Positions 25,448 to 32,658 of a stretch of DNA of 64,000 nucleotides are shown here, piece by piece. Every line of letters starts with the position of its first letter. The stretch's first letter is position 1. The notes under the pieces were generated by a model. The model was not told the DNA's origin and did no database searches. It saw only the letters and a list, made by a program, of their open reading frames with translations. A program made the position numbers and the translations under genes. The stretch comes from Thioalbus denitrificans. GTDB taxonomy: Bacteria > Pseudomonadota > Gammaproteobacteria > DSM-26407. The stretch is taken from contig NZ_QPJY01000002.1 of the NCBI RefSeq assembly GCF_003337735.1, positions 683,617-747,616 on the forward strand. The letters run 5' to 3'.

Positions 25448-26594
25448 GCGCCTGGGCGCGCCCGCGCAGCACGCGGAGATGCTCCAGGACCGGACCGGTG
25501 ACCGGCTCCAGCTTGCGCCGCATGAGTGAGCCGATGGCGTCGGTGCCGGCGAAGATGGAGCGCAGCACCGGCTCGCCCAGGCGCGCCAGCACCAGCAGCG
25601 CCTCCAGCTCTGCCTCCAGTCCGGGGAGTGCGGCGCGGAACGCGGCCAGGCCCTCCGGCCAGCCCTCCTGCCCGGGGTCCGCCCGGCCGCCGGCCAGGGC
25701 CGCGGCGGTCTGCGCGAGGGCATCCATGTCCCCGCCCACGGGTCGCGCCGGCGCGATGGACTCGAAGTAGCCCGCGATGGCCTCGAACAGCCCCAGCACC
25801 ACCTCCTGGTTGGGGGGCTTGCGGATCACCGTCTCGGCGGTGTCGAGGAAGGCCTGGCCGGGGCCGCTGAAGACCCGTTGCAGGGCTGCGGCATAGGGAT
25901 TCCCCGCCTCCGCCAGCGATTCCAGGGCGGCACCCGCCTCCCCCGGCTCCCGCGGCGCCGCCGCCTCCGGCAGGTTGTCGGGGGTGGTGGCGAGAAAGCC
26001 CACCAGGTAGGCGTTCTTGCGTTTGCCGCGGCTCCAGAGCAGCTCGACCTGGGCGTCGTTGATGAGCCCGGGCTGGAGGACCAGCCGCACGCTCTCCATC
26101 ACCAGGGCGGGATCCTCCTCGAAGGGCAGGAACTCCACCAGGTACCCGGCCAGCTCCGGACCCATGCTGCCGGCGGCCACCGCGGGGCACGCCAGCATCC
26201 GCCGCGCCACCTCGGCATCGGGGTAGGCCCACCAGACCCGCCGCGCCAGCTCGTCGCTGAGGTTGGGCGAGCAGGCCACCGCCACCACCGCCTCTGGCTC
26301 GCCCAGCTTGAGCATGTCCTCCAGGCGCACGCCGGAGATCTGGCCCATGCGCGTCCAGCGGCGCAGGAACACCGGGTAGCCCTCGGGGGAGCCGAGCACC
26401 TGCCCGGAGAGCAGCTCGCGCACCCGGCGCACGTAGAGCTCGTCGCGGCAGTTGGGATTGAGCTTGACCTTCGCCTCGCCGGTTTCGGCCAGTCCGTAGA
26501 GGGTCATGGAGGATTCATCGATGCGCACCGCCTGCAGCTGCTGGGCCAGCAGGACATTGAGGCGCAGGTTGTCTTCCGGGGAAAGTTCCATCAT
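25425..26594 (-). CDS. dsrS: Probable sulfur metabolism protein DsrS
   Basis: From ATG 26594 (or 26591) the protein has 389 residues, soluble and mostly helical. The N-terminus MELSPEDNLRLNVLLAQQL and the following VRIDESSMTLYGL, LNPNCRDELYVRRVRELL and SPEGYPVFLRRWTRMGQI look like DsrS, a cytoplasmic protein encoded at the end of dsr clusters in purple and other sulfur bacteria and needed for full Dsr expression. No other dsr gene is in the window, so the name rests on recognised sequence and the soxB/DsrE-like genes 6 kb away. The last residues (APVGLERS) and stop are contributed by the repeat at 25308-25447, an unusual 3' end. Confidence 0.6.
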   Translation of the reverse strand: MMELSPEDNLRLNVLLAQQLQAVRIDESSMTLYGLAETGEAKVKLNPNCRDELYVRRVRELLSGQVLGSPEGYPVFLRRWTRMGQISGVRLEDMLKLGEPEAVVAVACSPNLSDELARRVWWAYPDAEVARRMLACPAVAAGSMGPELAGYLVEFLPFEEDPALVMESVRLVLQPGLINDAQVELLWSRGKRKNAYLVGFLATTPDNLPEAAAPREPGEAGAALESLAEAGNPYAAALQRVFSGPGQAFLDTAETVIRKPPNQEVVLGLFEAIAGYFESIAPARPVGGDMDALAQTAAALAGGRADPGQEGWPEGLAAFRAALPGLEAELEALLVLARLGEPVLRSIFAGTDAIGSLMRRKLEPVTGPVLEHLRVLRGRAQAPVGLERS

Positions 26595-26796
26595 GTCAGT
26601 TTTGGATTCTGCCTTCGACCGGCACCGGGCCGGTTCTGTGATGGTGATGCATGGCAGATGTCGGGTGCCGTGTTCACACCTTATCAAGGGGCGGCCGCGT
26701 TGTCTCCGCGCCTCCCGCCGGCGCTTTCGCGACAGACCCGGCCGAACCGTCCCGGGGCGGGTCTCCCATGGGCTTCAATCAGTCCTTATCCCCCGT

Positions 26797-26920
26797 AGGA
26801 GCGGCATCCTGCCGCGATGGGCGTTGCCACCGGACCATTCCCCCCCGTAGGAGCGGCATCCTGCCGCGATGGGCGTTGGCACCGGCCGGTTCGCGGCTGG
26901 AAGCCGCTCCTACGGGGGAG
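26797..26920. repeat. REP-like palindromes (GTAGGAGCGGC family)
   Basis: GTAGGAGCGGCATCCTGCCG occurs at 26797 and again at 26848, and the second is closed by GGTTCGCGGCTGGAAGCCGC and TCCTAC. Same family as the array at 12172-12535. The rest of 26595-26958 shows the GGGGCGGGTCTCCCATGGGC word and nothing else recognisable. Confidence 0.85.
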
Positions 26921-26958
26921 GGGGCATCGCCAAGGGGGGAAACGTTCAACCGGCGACA

Positions 26959-28221
26959 TCAATTGAGCTGGATGCGCTGGCCCCAGGGCACCTTGTGCTT
27001 GCCCTTCACCAGCCAGATGACCGGGAACAGGGGCGGATGCTTCGGAAACTCCCCCTCCGCGTCGGTGAAGTAGAGCATCAGGTCGGGACGGTGGCCCTCC
27101 CGCTCGATCCACTCGAAGGGGGGCTTGAAGCTGGTGCCGCCGCCGCCGGTGAACTCCCGCGGCAGGCTGAACTCCTCCCAGGGCTCGTACTCCCAGGGGC
27201 CGTCCTCCACCATCCCGGCGTCACAGGCGTGGAGCAGCACCCGGGCGCGCATCTGGCCCTTGATGGCGTTCACCTCGGCCAGGAACTCGGTCATCTCGCC
27301 TTCGCTGATGGAGCCGCTGACATCGAGTATCACCGCCACGTTGAGCTGGCTGCTGCGCAGGCTCGGGTGGATGGCGTCGCCCTCCCGCCGGGACGGGCGG
27401 AAGTAGCTGAAGTCCTCGCGCCCCTCGGCGGTCATGTAGCGGGCCAGCAGCATGCGCCAGGGGAGCTGGGGCTGCAGCAGGTGCTCCACCATGCGCGCCA
27501 TGGCGCCGCCGAGCTTGCCCGCCTGCATGGCGGTCTGGGCCGCGCCCGCCAGACGCTGCTGCCACTGGGTGCTGAGGGCTTCGGTCTCCGTGGGGCTGAG
27601 CGGAGGCGGCTGGGGCGCGCCACCGCCTTCGCTGTCCTCCTCGGCCTGCTCGCCGCCCTCCTCCGGCCCGGACCCCCGGTCGCCGCCCTGGTCGGGCTGC
27701 TCACCCTGCTCCCGGTCCTCGTCGTGCTCGGTCCGGCTATCGTTCCGCCCCTGGCCCTTGCCGCTCTCCTGCTCGTCGTCGTAGACGTGCCGGTCCATGG
27801 GCTCGTCGGAGTTGTTCTCGTCGATGTAGGGATAGATCTCCTCCGCCGTCATCCCCTCGTAGCTCTCCTCGAACAGCGCGCCGGGCGGCGGGGTGAGACC
27901 GTCGTTGACGAGCAGCGGGTTGACGGCGAAGTCGCAGGCCACGTCCCAGCGGAACTTGTTGCGGTGCAGGCGCCGGGCGAAGTGGGAGAGCGCGCAGTGC
28001 AGGGCCTCGTGGGCCAGCACGAACTGGGTCTGGTCGAGGCTGAGGGCGTCGATGTAGTCGGGGTTGTAGTAGAAGCTGCGTGCATCCGTCGCAGTGGTCT
28101 GGCACCACTTCGGATCCGCCTCGATCATCGGCAGCCGCAGCACCAGCGCCCCCAGGAACGGCTTGTCCAGGACCAGGCGCGTGCGGGCCGCGCTGAGCTT
28201 CGTCTCGATGTCTCTTTTCAT
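26959..28221 (-). CDS. VWA-like domain metallopeptidase (DUF2201 type)
   Basis: This 420-residue cytoplasmic protein joins an N-terminal zinc-peptidase-like domain with the HEALH motif (near residue 71) to a C-terminal VWA-like domain whose metal site reads DVSGSIS, with TGGGGTSF and FTDAEGEFP following. An acidic, Gly/Glu-rich linker (about 140-210) separates them. Such proteins pair with MoxR AAA+ ATPases, which remodel or load cofactors into a partner; the encoded MoxR lies upstream on the same strand. A GxxExxY element now separates the two genes. The partner substrate is unknown; proximity to dsrS is suggestive at most. Confidence 0.87.
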   Translation of the reverse strand: MKRDIETKLSAARTRLVLDKPFLGALVLRLPMIEADPKWCQTTATDARSFYYNPDYIDALSLDQTQFVLAHEALHCALSHFARRLHRNKFRWDVACDFAVNPLLVNDGLTPPPGALFEESYEGMTAEEIYPYIDENNSDEPMDRHVYDDEQESGKGQGRNDSRTEHDEDREQGEQPDQGGDRGSGPEEGGEQAEEDSEGGGAPQPPPLSPTETEALSTQWQQRLAGAAQTAMQAGKLGGAMARMVEHLLQPQLPWRMLLARYMTAEGREDFSYFRPSRREGDAIHPSLRSSQLNVAVILDVSGSISEGEMTEFLAEVNAIKGQMRARVLLHACDAGMVEDGPWEYEPWEEFSLPREFTGGGGTSFKPPFEWIEREGHRPDLMLYFTDAEGEFPKHPPLFPVIWLVKGKHKVPWGQRIQLN

Positions 28222-28235
28222 GGTTTGTTGTGAAA

Positions 28236-28860
28236 TGGACAGGATTTACAGGATTCACAGGATTAATGGGGCAACCGTGCGGTGTGGCCACGCGTTCCCG
28301 GCTGATAGCGCAAGAACTTTTTGCGCACCTCGACACTGGGTCCGAAGTTGAGGAGCAATCCCACATCTGTCCCCGTGGCCGTGAGGTAGTTGACCAACTG
28401 TACCTCGTGTTCCGTCGTTATTCGTCGGACCGCCTTCAGTTCACAGAGGATTCGCCCTTCCACCAGGAGATCGGCAAAATACTCGCCAATCACCTCACTT
28501 CCGTACATGACCTTGAGCGGCACCTGCTGAGACACCTCCAGCCCGCAGCCCCGCAGTTCTATGACCAGCGCGTTTTCGTAGACCTTCTCGAGGAAGCCTG
28601 CACCCAGCACATTGTGCACCTTGAAAGCGCAACCAATGATCCGGTGCGTCAACTCCCGGTCCCGGGTTCCATCCATGGCGCCCTCCGAGTGTACGAATTC
28701 TCCGGATATGGCCGGATAACCGATTGCTCTCCCCTACTCACCAGTGCTTCGCCTCACGATCTCCCCAGCAGGCGCATCAGAATACTGAGAAGCGGGGGCG
28801 ACCAATAACCAGGCCGGAGTTCCGACACGAAAATCCAGTCAATCCTGTAAATCCTGTCTA
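28236..28860. mobile_element. GxxExxY gene bounded by inverted GACAGGATTTACAGG repeats
   Basis: The left arm (28236-28265) contains GGACAGGATTTACAGGATTC and the right arm (28837-28860) its complement, CAATCCTGTAAATCCTGTC. Between them lies one complete GxxExxY gene. The unit sits in the gap between moxR and its VWA partner, 15 bases from the VWA start and 9 bases from the moxR stop. No transposase is encoded. Confidence 0.7.
28263..28676 (-). CDS. GxxExxY protein (PD-(D/E)XK_3-like)
   Basis: A 137-residue protein of the GxxExxY family, named after the motif seen here as GAGFLEKVYENAL near residue 25. The putative nuclease core follows: EYFADLLVEGRILCELKAV supplies the aspartate and the E-x-K pair, then QLVNYLTATGTDVGLLLNFG. 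The fold is related to PD-(D/E)XK nucleases, but the activity and role of the family are not established. The stop codon TAA (28263-28265) is formed by the inner end of the left flanking repeat. A second intact paralogue is at 50872-51255 and a frameshifted one at 47045-47277. Confidence 0.9.
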   Translation of the reverse strand: MDGTRDRELTHRIIGCAFKVHNVLGAGFLEKVYENALVIELRGCGLEVSQQVPLKVMYGSEVIGEYFADLLVEGRILCELKAVRRITTEHEVQLVNYLTATGTDVGLLLNFGPSVEVRKKFLRYQPGTRGHTARLPH

Positions 28861-28869
28861 TTCCCCCAT

Positions 28870-29916
28870 TCACTGTTCAAAAAGCATCACGTCGGCCACC
28901 GCCTTGGCCCAGTCGTTGAACTGGGGAACCCGGAAGATGTCCTGGCCGATGGCGCGGTGCATGTCGGAGACGAGCATCACCCCCATTTCGCGGTGGGGGA
29001 AGCGGCCGGCGTAGTCGAGGATGCGGCCCCAGGTCTCCTGGGCGTCCTCGCGGGTGCGGGCGCGGATGGACTGGGCCACCAGGGCGCTGGCCACGGCGTA
29101 CTGGAGATCGGTGTCCCTCGGCACCGGCACCTCCTCGCCGCGGAGGATGGCGTCGATGTCGGGCAGCCGGTCGAGGTTCTCCACGAAGGCGGCCAGCTCG
29201 ATGCCGGCGGCATCCCCGACGCAGGCCTGCAGGGCGCGGGTCATGAGGTCGGGCACGTCGGCGAACTTCTGCAGGGCGCGGTGGGCGAACTCCCAGGAGC
29301 GCGGCGAGGGAAAGGCCACCGGGTTGTGGGCCGGGTCGAAGGAGAACAGCAACTCGGGCCGGAAGCGCAGGAAGGCGATGAGCCGGTCGTCGATGTCGTT
29401 GGCGTAGGCCCAGGCCACCCAGTCGTCCAGGTGCGCCTCCACCTCGAAGTGGGAGAAGCGGTTGGCCAGCGGGGCGGGCATGGAGTAGGTGACGCCGCGG
29501 TCGCCCTGGCGGTTGCCGGCGGCGAAGATGGCCCAGCCGGCGGGCACCTCGTACTCCCCCAGCTGCCGGTCGAGGATCAGCTGGTAGGCGGCGGCGGAGA
29601 CGCTGGGCGGGGCCGAGGTGATCTCGTCCAGGAACAGGATTCCCTCCGCGCCGTGGCGCTCCACGTCCGGCAGGAGGGCCGGCACCGCCCACACCACGTG
29701 CTCGCCGGAGCGGAACGGGATGCCGCGGAGATCGCTCGGCTCCATCTGCGAGAGCCGGATGTCGATCACCGGCACATCATGCTTCGCGGCCACCTGGGCC
29801 ACCATCTGCGACTTGCCCACGCCGGGCGGGCCCCACATCATCACCGGGGTGTGGTGTCCGGTGCGGGTCCCGAGGAACTCGCGGTCAAGAATGGTCAGGA
29901 CCTGTGCCGGGCGCAT
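28870..29916 (-). CDS. MoxR-family AAA+ ATPase
   Basis: The 348-residue protein has Walker A GPPGVGKS (about 29-36), IDIRLSQMEPSDLRGIP, Walker B ILFLDEITSAPPSVSAAAYQLIL, sensor-type AAGNRQGDRG and MPAPLANRFSHFEV. This is the MoxR pattern of cytoplasmic ATPases that act with VWA-domain partners as chaperones or cofactor-insertion machines. The expected partner lies downstream at 26959-28221, with a GxxExxY element inserted between. The upstream gap to the Nudix gene is about 70 bases and AT-rich, so a promoter may lie there. Confidence 0.9.
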   Translation of the reverse strand: MRPAQVLTILDREFLGTRTGHHTPVMMWGPPGVGKSQMVAQVAAKHDVPVIDIRLSQMEPSDLRGIPFRSGEHVVWAVPALLPDVERHGAEGILFLDEITSAPPSVSAAAYQLILDRQLGEYEVPAGWAIFAAGNRQGDRGVTYSMPAPLANRFSHFEVEAHLDDWVAWAYANDIDDRLIAFLRFRPELLFSFDPAHNPVAFPSPRSWEFAHRALQKFADVPDLMTRALQACVGDAAGIELAAFVENLDRLPDIDAILRGEEVPVPRDTDLQYAVASALVAQSIRARTREDAQETWGRILDYAGRFPHREMGVMLVSDMHRAIGQDIFRVPQFNDWAKAVADVMLFEQ

Positions 29917-29989
29917 GCCTCCTCCGTCGTCTGCTTATAAGAATTGGATTGAATACCAATATTACCTATTCCTTACTGTTTTTGTCAGT

Positions 29990-30454
29990 CTAGTGCGAAC
30001 TTTTTCCACGCTGCATGCGGCGGTGCAGCGGCGCGGGCTCGCCGGTGGCTCGCCAGCGGCGGTAGTCCTCCAGGATGAGCCCGTGGTCGAAGACGGTGTC
30101 GCGCGGCAGCGCCTCGGCCGCGTGCACCTCCACCGCCGCCGCGTCGTCCCCCGCCTTCGGCTCGCCCCGGGCGGTGGCCACGTAGACTGGACTCACGGTA
30201 TGCCCGCGCGGGTCCCGCGCCGGGTCGGAGTAGCAGCCGAGCAGGACCCGCAACGTGACCTCGAGACCGGTCTCCTCCCGCGCCTCGCGGATGGCGGCCG
30301 CCTCCAGGGTCTCGCCCACGTCCACGAACCCGCCCGGCAGCGCCCGCCCCAGGGGCGGATGGCCGCGGCGGATGAGGACCACGGGCCGCCCGGGCCGATC
30401 CTCCAGCTCGATGATGATGTCCACCGCCACGCGCGGGGTCACCGGTGCCGCCAT
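29990..30454 (-). CDS. Nudix hydrolase
   Basis: The 154-residue protein has the full Nudix box, GGFVDVGETLEAAAIREAREETGLEV (residues 41-66), with the catalytic glutamates. It begins MAAPVTPRVAVDIIIELEDR. Nudix enzymes hydrolyse nucleoside diphosphates linked to another moiety; the HTVSPVYVATARGEP and EDYRRW segments resemble NUDT/ADP-ribose-type members, but substrate cannot be assigned. It is transcribed away from pilU. Confidence 0.9.
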   Translation of the reverse strand: MAAPVTPRVAVDIIIELEDRPGRPVVLIRRGHPPLGRALPGGFVDVGETLEAAAIREAREETGLEVTLRVLLGCYSDPARDPRGHTVSPVYVATARGEPKAGDDAAAVEVHAAEALPRDTVFDHGLILEDYRRWRATGEPAPLHRRMQRGKSSH

Positions 30455-30510
30455 CGTTCACTCCTCTTCAACCGGACATCTCCAACGCTCTGCTAGTATC
30501 TTTTCAGGAA

Positions 30511-30646
30511 CCGCAGATTAACGTTATTTGCGTTGATTTTCCGGTGCGCCCCATCCGGACGTCCACTTGACTCGTACCTCGTAGAGTCAGCCCGGGGGCC
30601 CCGGAATGGTTAATGCAGAATCTGCGAAAATAAGCGTAATCTACGG
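30511..30646. repeat. Gene-free CCGCAGATT inverted pair upstream of pilU
   Basis: CCGCAGATTAACGTTATTTG from 30511 and the opposed AATCTGCG...AAGCGTAATCTACGG ending at 30646 form an imperfect inverted pair. It occupies the whole Nudix-pilU gap, so the pilU promoter must lie in or between its arms. Confidence 0.75.
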
Positions 30647-30677
30647 TTTATATAGTCTTTTTCACAGGTTAACCGGA

Positions 30678-31814
30678 ATGATAGACCTCAAGCGACTGCT
30701 GGCGCTGATGATGGAGCGCAACGCCTCGGACATCTTCCTGAGCGTGGGCGCGCCCATCCATATCAAGATCGAGGGGGTGATGAGCCCCATTACCGACGCG
30801 CCCCTGCCGCCCGGCTCCGTGGAGGCGCTGGCGCAATCCATCATGAACCCGCGCCAGGCGGAGGCGTTCCACGAGCGCCCGGAGATGAACCTGGCGCTGG
30901 CCGGCGAGCACGGGGGACGCTTCCGGGTCAACATCTACCGCCAGCGGGGCGAGGTCTCCATGGTGGTGCGCTACCTCAAGGAGGTCATCCCGAGCCTGGA
31001 GGAGCTGAACCTGCCGCCCATCCTCAAGCAGCTGGTGATGGATCCCCGCGGGCTGGTGCTGGTGGTGGGCGCCACCGGCTCGGGCAAGTCCACCACCCTC
31101 GCCTCCATGATCAACTACCGCAACCAGCAGACGACCGGCCACATCGTCACCATCGAGGATCCCATCGAGTATGTCCACAGCTACCAGCGCTCGGTGGTGG
31201 AGCAGCGCGAGGTGGGCTTCGACACCCTCTCCTACGCCGATGCCCTGAAGAACGCCATGCGCGAGGCGCCGGACGTCATCCTCATCGGCGAGGTGCGCGA
31301 TCGGACCAACATGGAGCACGCCGTGGCCTACGCCGAGACCGGCCACCTCTGCCTCACCACCCTGCACGCCAGCAACGCCCACCAGGCCCTGGAGCGCATC
31401 GTCACCTTCTTCCCCGAGTCCATGCACCGGCAGCTGTTCATGGACCTGTCGCTGAACCTGCGCGCCATCGTCTCCCAGCGCCTCATCACCGGGGTGGACG
31501 GGAAGCGGGTGCCGGCGATGGAGATTCTCATCAGTTCCCCGCGCATTGCCGACCTGATCCAGAAGGGCGAGATCGAGCTGGTGCGCTCGGCCCTGGAGAA
31601 GAGCCCGGTGGAGGGCACCGTCACCTTCGACCGCTACCTGTTCCAGCTCTACATGGCCGGCAAGATCAGCCGCGAGGAGGCTCTGCGCAATGCCGAGTCG
31701 GCCAACAACCTCGCCCTGCTCATCCGCCTCCAGGGCGGGCGCAAGGCGATGCAGGACGAAGAGGGCATGAGCCTGGTGCAGGAGGAGAAGCCCGGGAACG
31801 TCATCGAGGGCTGA
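30678..31814 (+). CDS. pilU: PilT/PilU-type twitching motility ATPase
   Basis: From ATG 30678 the protein has 378 residues, the PilU length. It shows MIDLKRLLALMMERNASDIFL, Walker A GATGSGKST, the Asp box IVTIEDPIEYVH, Walker B VILIGEVRDRTNM and the His box LCLTTLHASNAHQA. The FLSVGAPIHIKIEG start is nearer PilU than PilT. It powers type IV pilus retraction as a cytoplasmic hexamer; PilU normally works with PilT, which is not adjacent here. Likely a monocistronic unit, since repeats fill both flanks. Confidence 0.85.
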   Translation: MIDLKRLLALMMERNASDIFLSVGAPIHIKIEGVMSPITDAPLPPGSVEALAQSIMNPRQAEAFHERPEMNLALAGEHGGRFRVNIYRQRGEVSMVVRYLKEVIPSLEELNLPPILKQLVMDPRGLVLVVGATGSGKSTTLASMINYRNQQTTGHIVTIEDPIEYVHSYQRSVVEQREVGFDTLSYADALKNAMREAPDVILIGEVRDRTNMEHAVAYAETGHLCLTTLHASNAHQALERIVTFFPESMHRQLFMDLSLNLRAIVSQRLITGVDGKRVPAMEILISSPRIADLIQKGEIELVRSALEKSPVEGTVTFDRYLFQLYMAGKISREEALRNAESANNLALLIRLQGGRKAMQDEEGMSLVQEEKPGNVIEG

Positions 31815-31993
31815 GGGGGGGGTGAATGGACAGGATTTACAGGATTTTTCGGGCACGTACCGGGTAACCTTTCGCGCCATGCGTTCAATGGGACTGCCCA
31901 ATCAATTCTCACCACGAAGGGCACGAAGAAGGGCGTGAAGGGGGGTAATGGTTTCTCGGAGGCATCGGTCAGGCTGCAATGATTCGTTGCCGG
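31815..31993. repeat. Mixed dispersed repeats after pilU
   Basis: ATGGACAGGATTTACAGGAT starts at 31825 and TCTCACCACGAAGGGCACGA at 31907; the second word belongs to the family that forms perfect inverted arms at 59878-60093. Each is single-sided here. No gene is seen. Confidence 0.7.
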
Positions 31994-32049
31994 TTTTCAG
32001 TTTTCAGTTTTCAGTTTTCAGTTTTCAGTTTTCAGTTTTCAGTTTTCAG
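31994..32049. repeat. Heptamer tandem array (TTTTCAG x8)
   Basis: Eight uninterrupted TTTTCAG units lie between a dispersed repeat and a full GCCCCATCGCCCCGG element (32076-32167). Confidence 0.95.
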
Positions 32050-32075
32050 TACGAGCATGCGCCCGGGCACCGGCC

Positions 32076-32646
32076 AATGCCCCATCGCCCCGGGGGCGGG
32101 CCTCCCACAGGCTTCGCTCCGGCCGCCGGGGAGTGAAACCCTTGTGGGAGGCGCGCCCTCGCGGCGAGTTATGAAATGGACAGGATTTACTGGATTTTTC
32201 AGGATTGACAGGATTTTCTGTGGTTCGGGGCGGCTTGCCGGAAGAAGCGGGATGCAGAACCCCGAGGCCGTGCTGGAAGAGATTGCCCGTCAACTCGAAC
32301 GCCGCACACCCCCTCCCCAACCCTCCCCCTGAGGGGGAGGGAGCAAATGCCGGACATTGCCCAAACCGCCTGCCCGGGCTGCGGCACGGCCGGCTCCCCC
32401 TCCCCTCGCGGGAGGGGGTTGGGGGAGCGGGTCAACCCGAACGCCGCATACCCCCAACCCTCCCCCTGAGTGGGAGGGAGTAAAAGCCCGAGCCACGCGG
32501 CCGGGCTGCGGCACGGCCGGCTCCCCCTCCCCTCGCGGGAGGGGGTTGGGGGGAGGGGGAATATATCAACCCGAACAAAGCGGTTCGTTCCTCACCGCAT
32601 CCTGCAATGGCTGTAAATCCTGTTAATCCTGTCTATTCCCGTCTTC
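32076..32646. repeat. Composite repeat block with inverted GACAGGATTTAC arms
   Basis: After a full GC-rich element (32076-32167), GGACAGGATTTACTGGATTT (32177 onward) faces the complementary TGTAAATCCTGTTAATCCTG (32615 onward). Enclosed are a DUF559 3' fragment (32251-32332) and two rounds of the CTCCCCCTGAGGGGGAG / CCTCGCGGGAGGGGG repeat seen at 3-154. The whole block is non-coding apart from the fragment. Confidence 0.75.
32251..32332 (+). pseudogene. DUF559 3' fragment
   Basis: In frame to the TGA at 32330-32332 the DNA encodes NPEAVLEEIARQLERRTP and the same PPQPSP tail as the intact protein at 197-553. The first 90 or so codons of the gene are missing. It lies inside inverted GACAGGATTTAC repeats. 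Confidence 0.8.
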
Positions 32647-32658
32647 CAGGGAAGCCCC

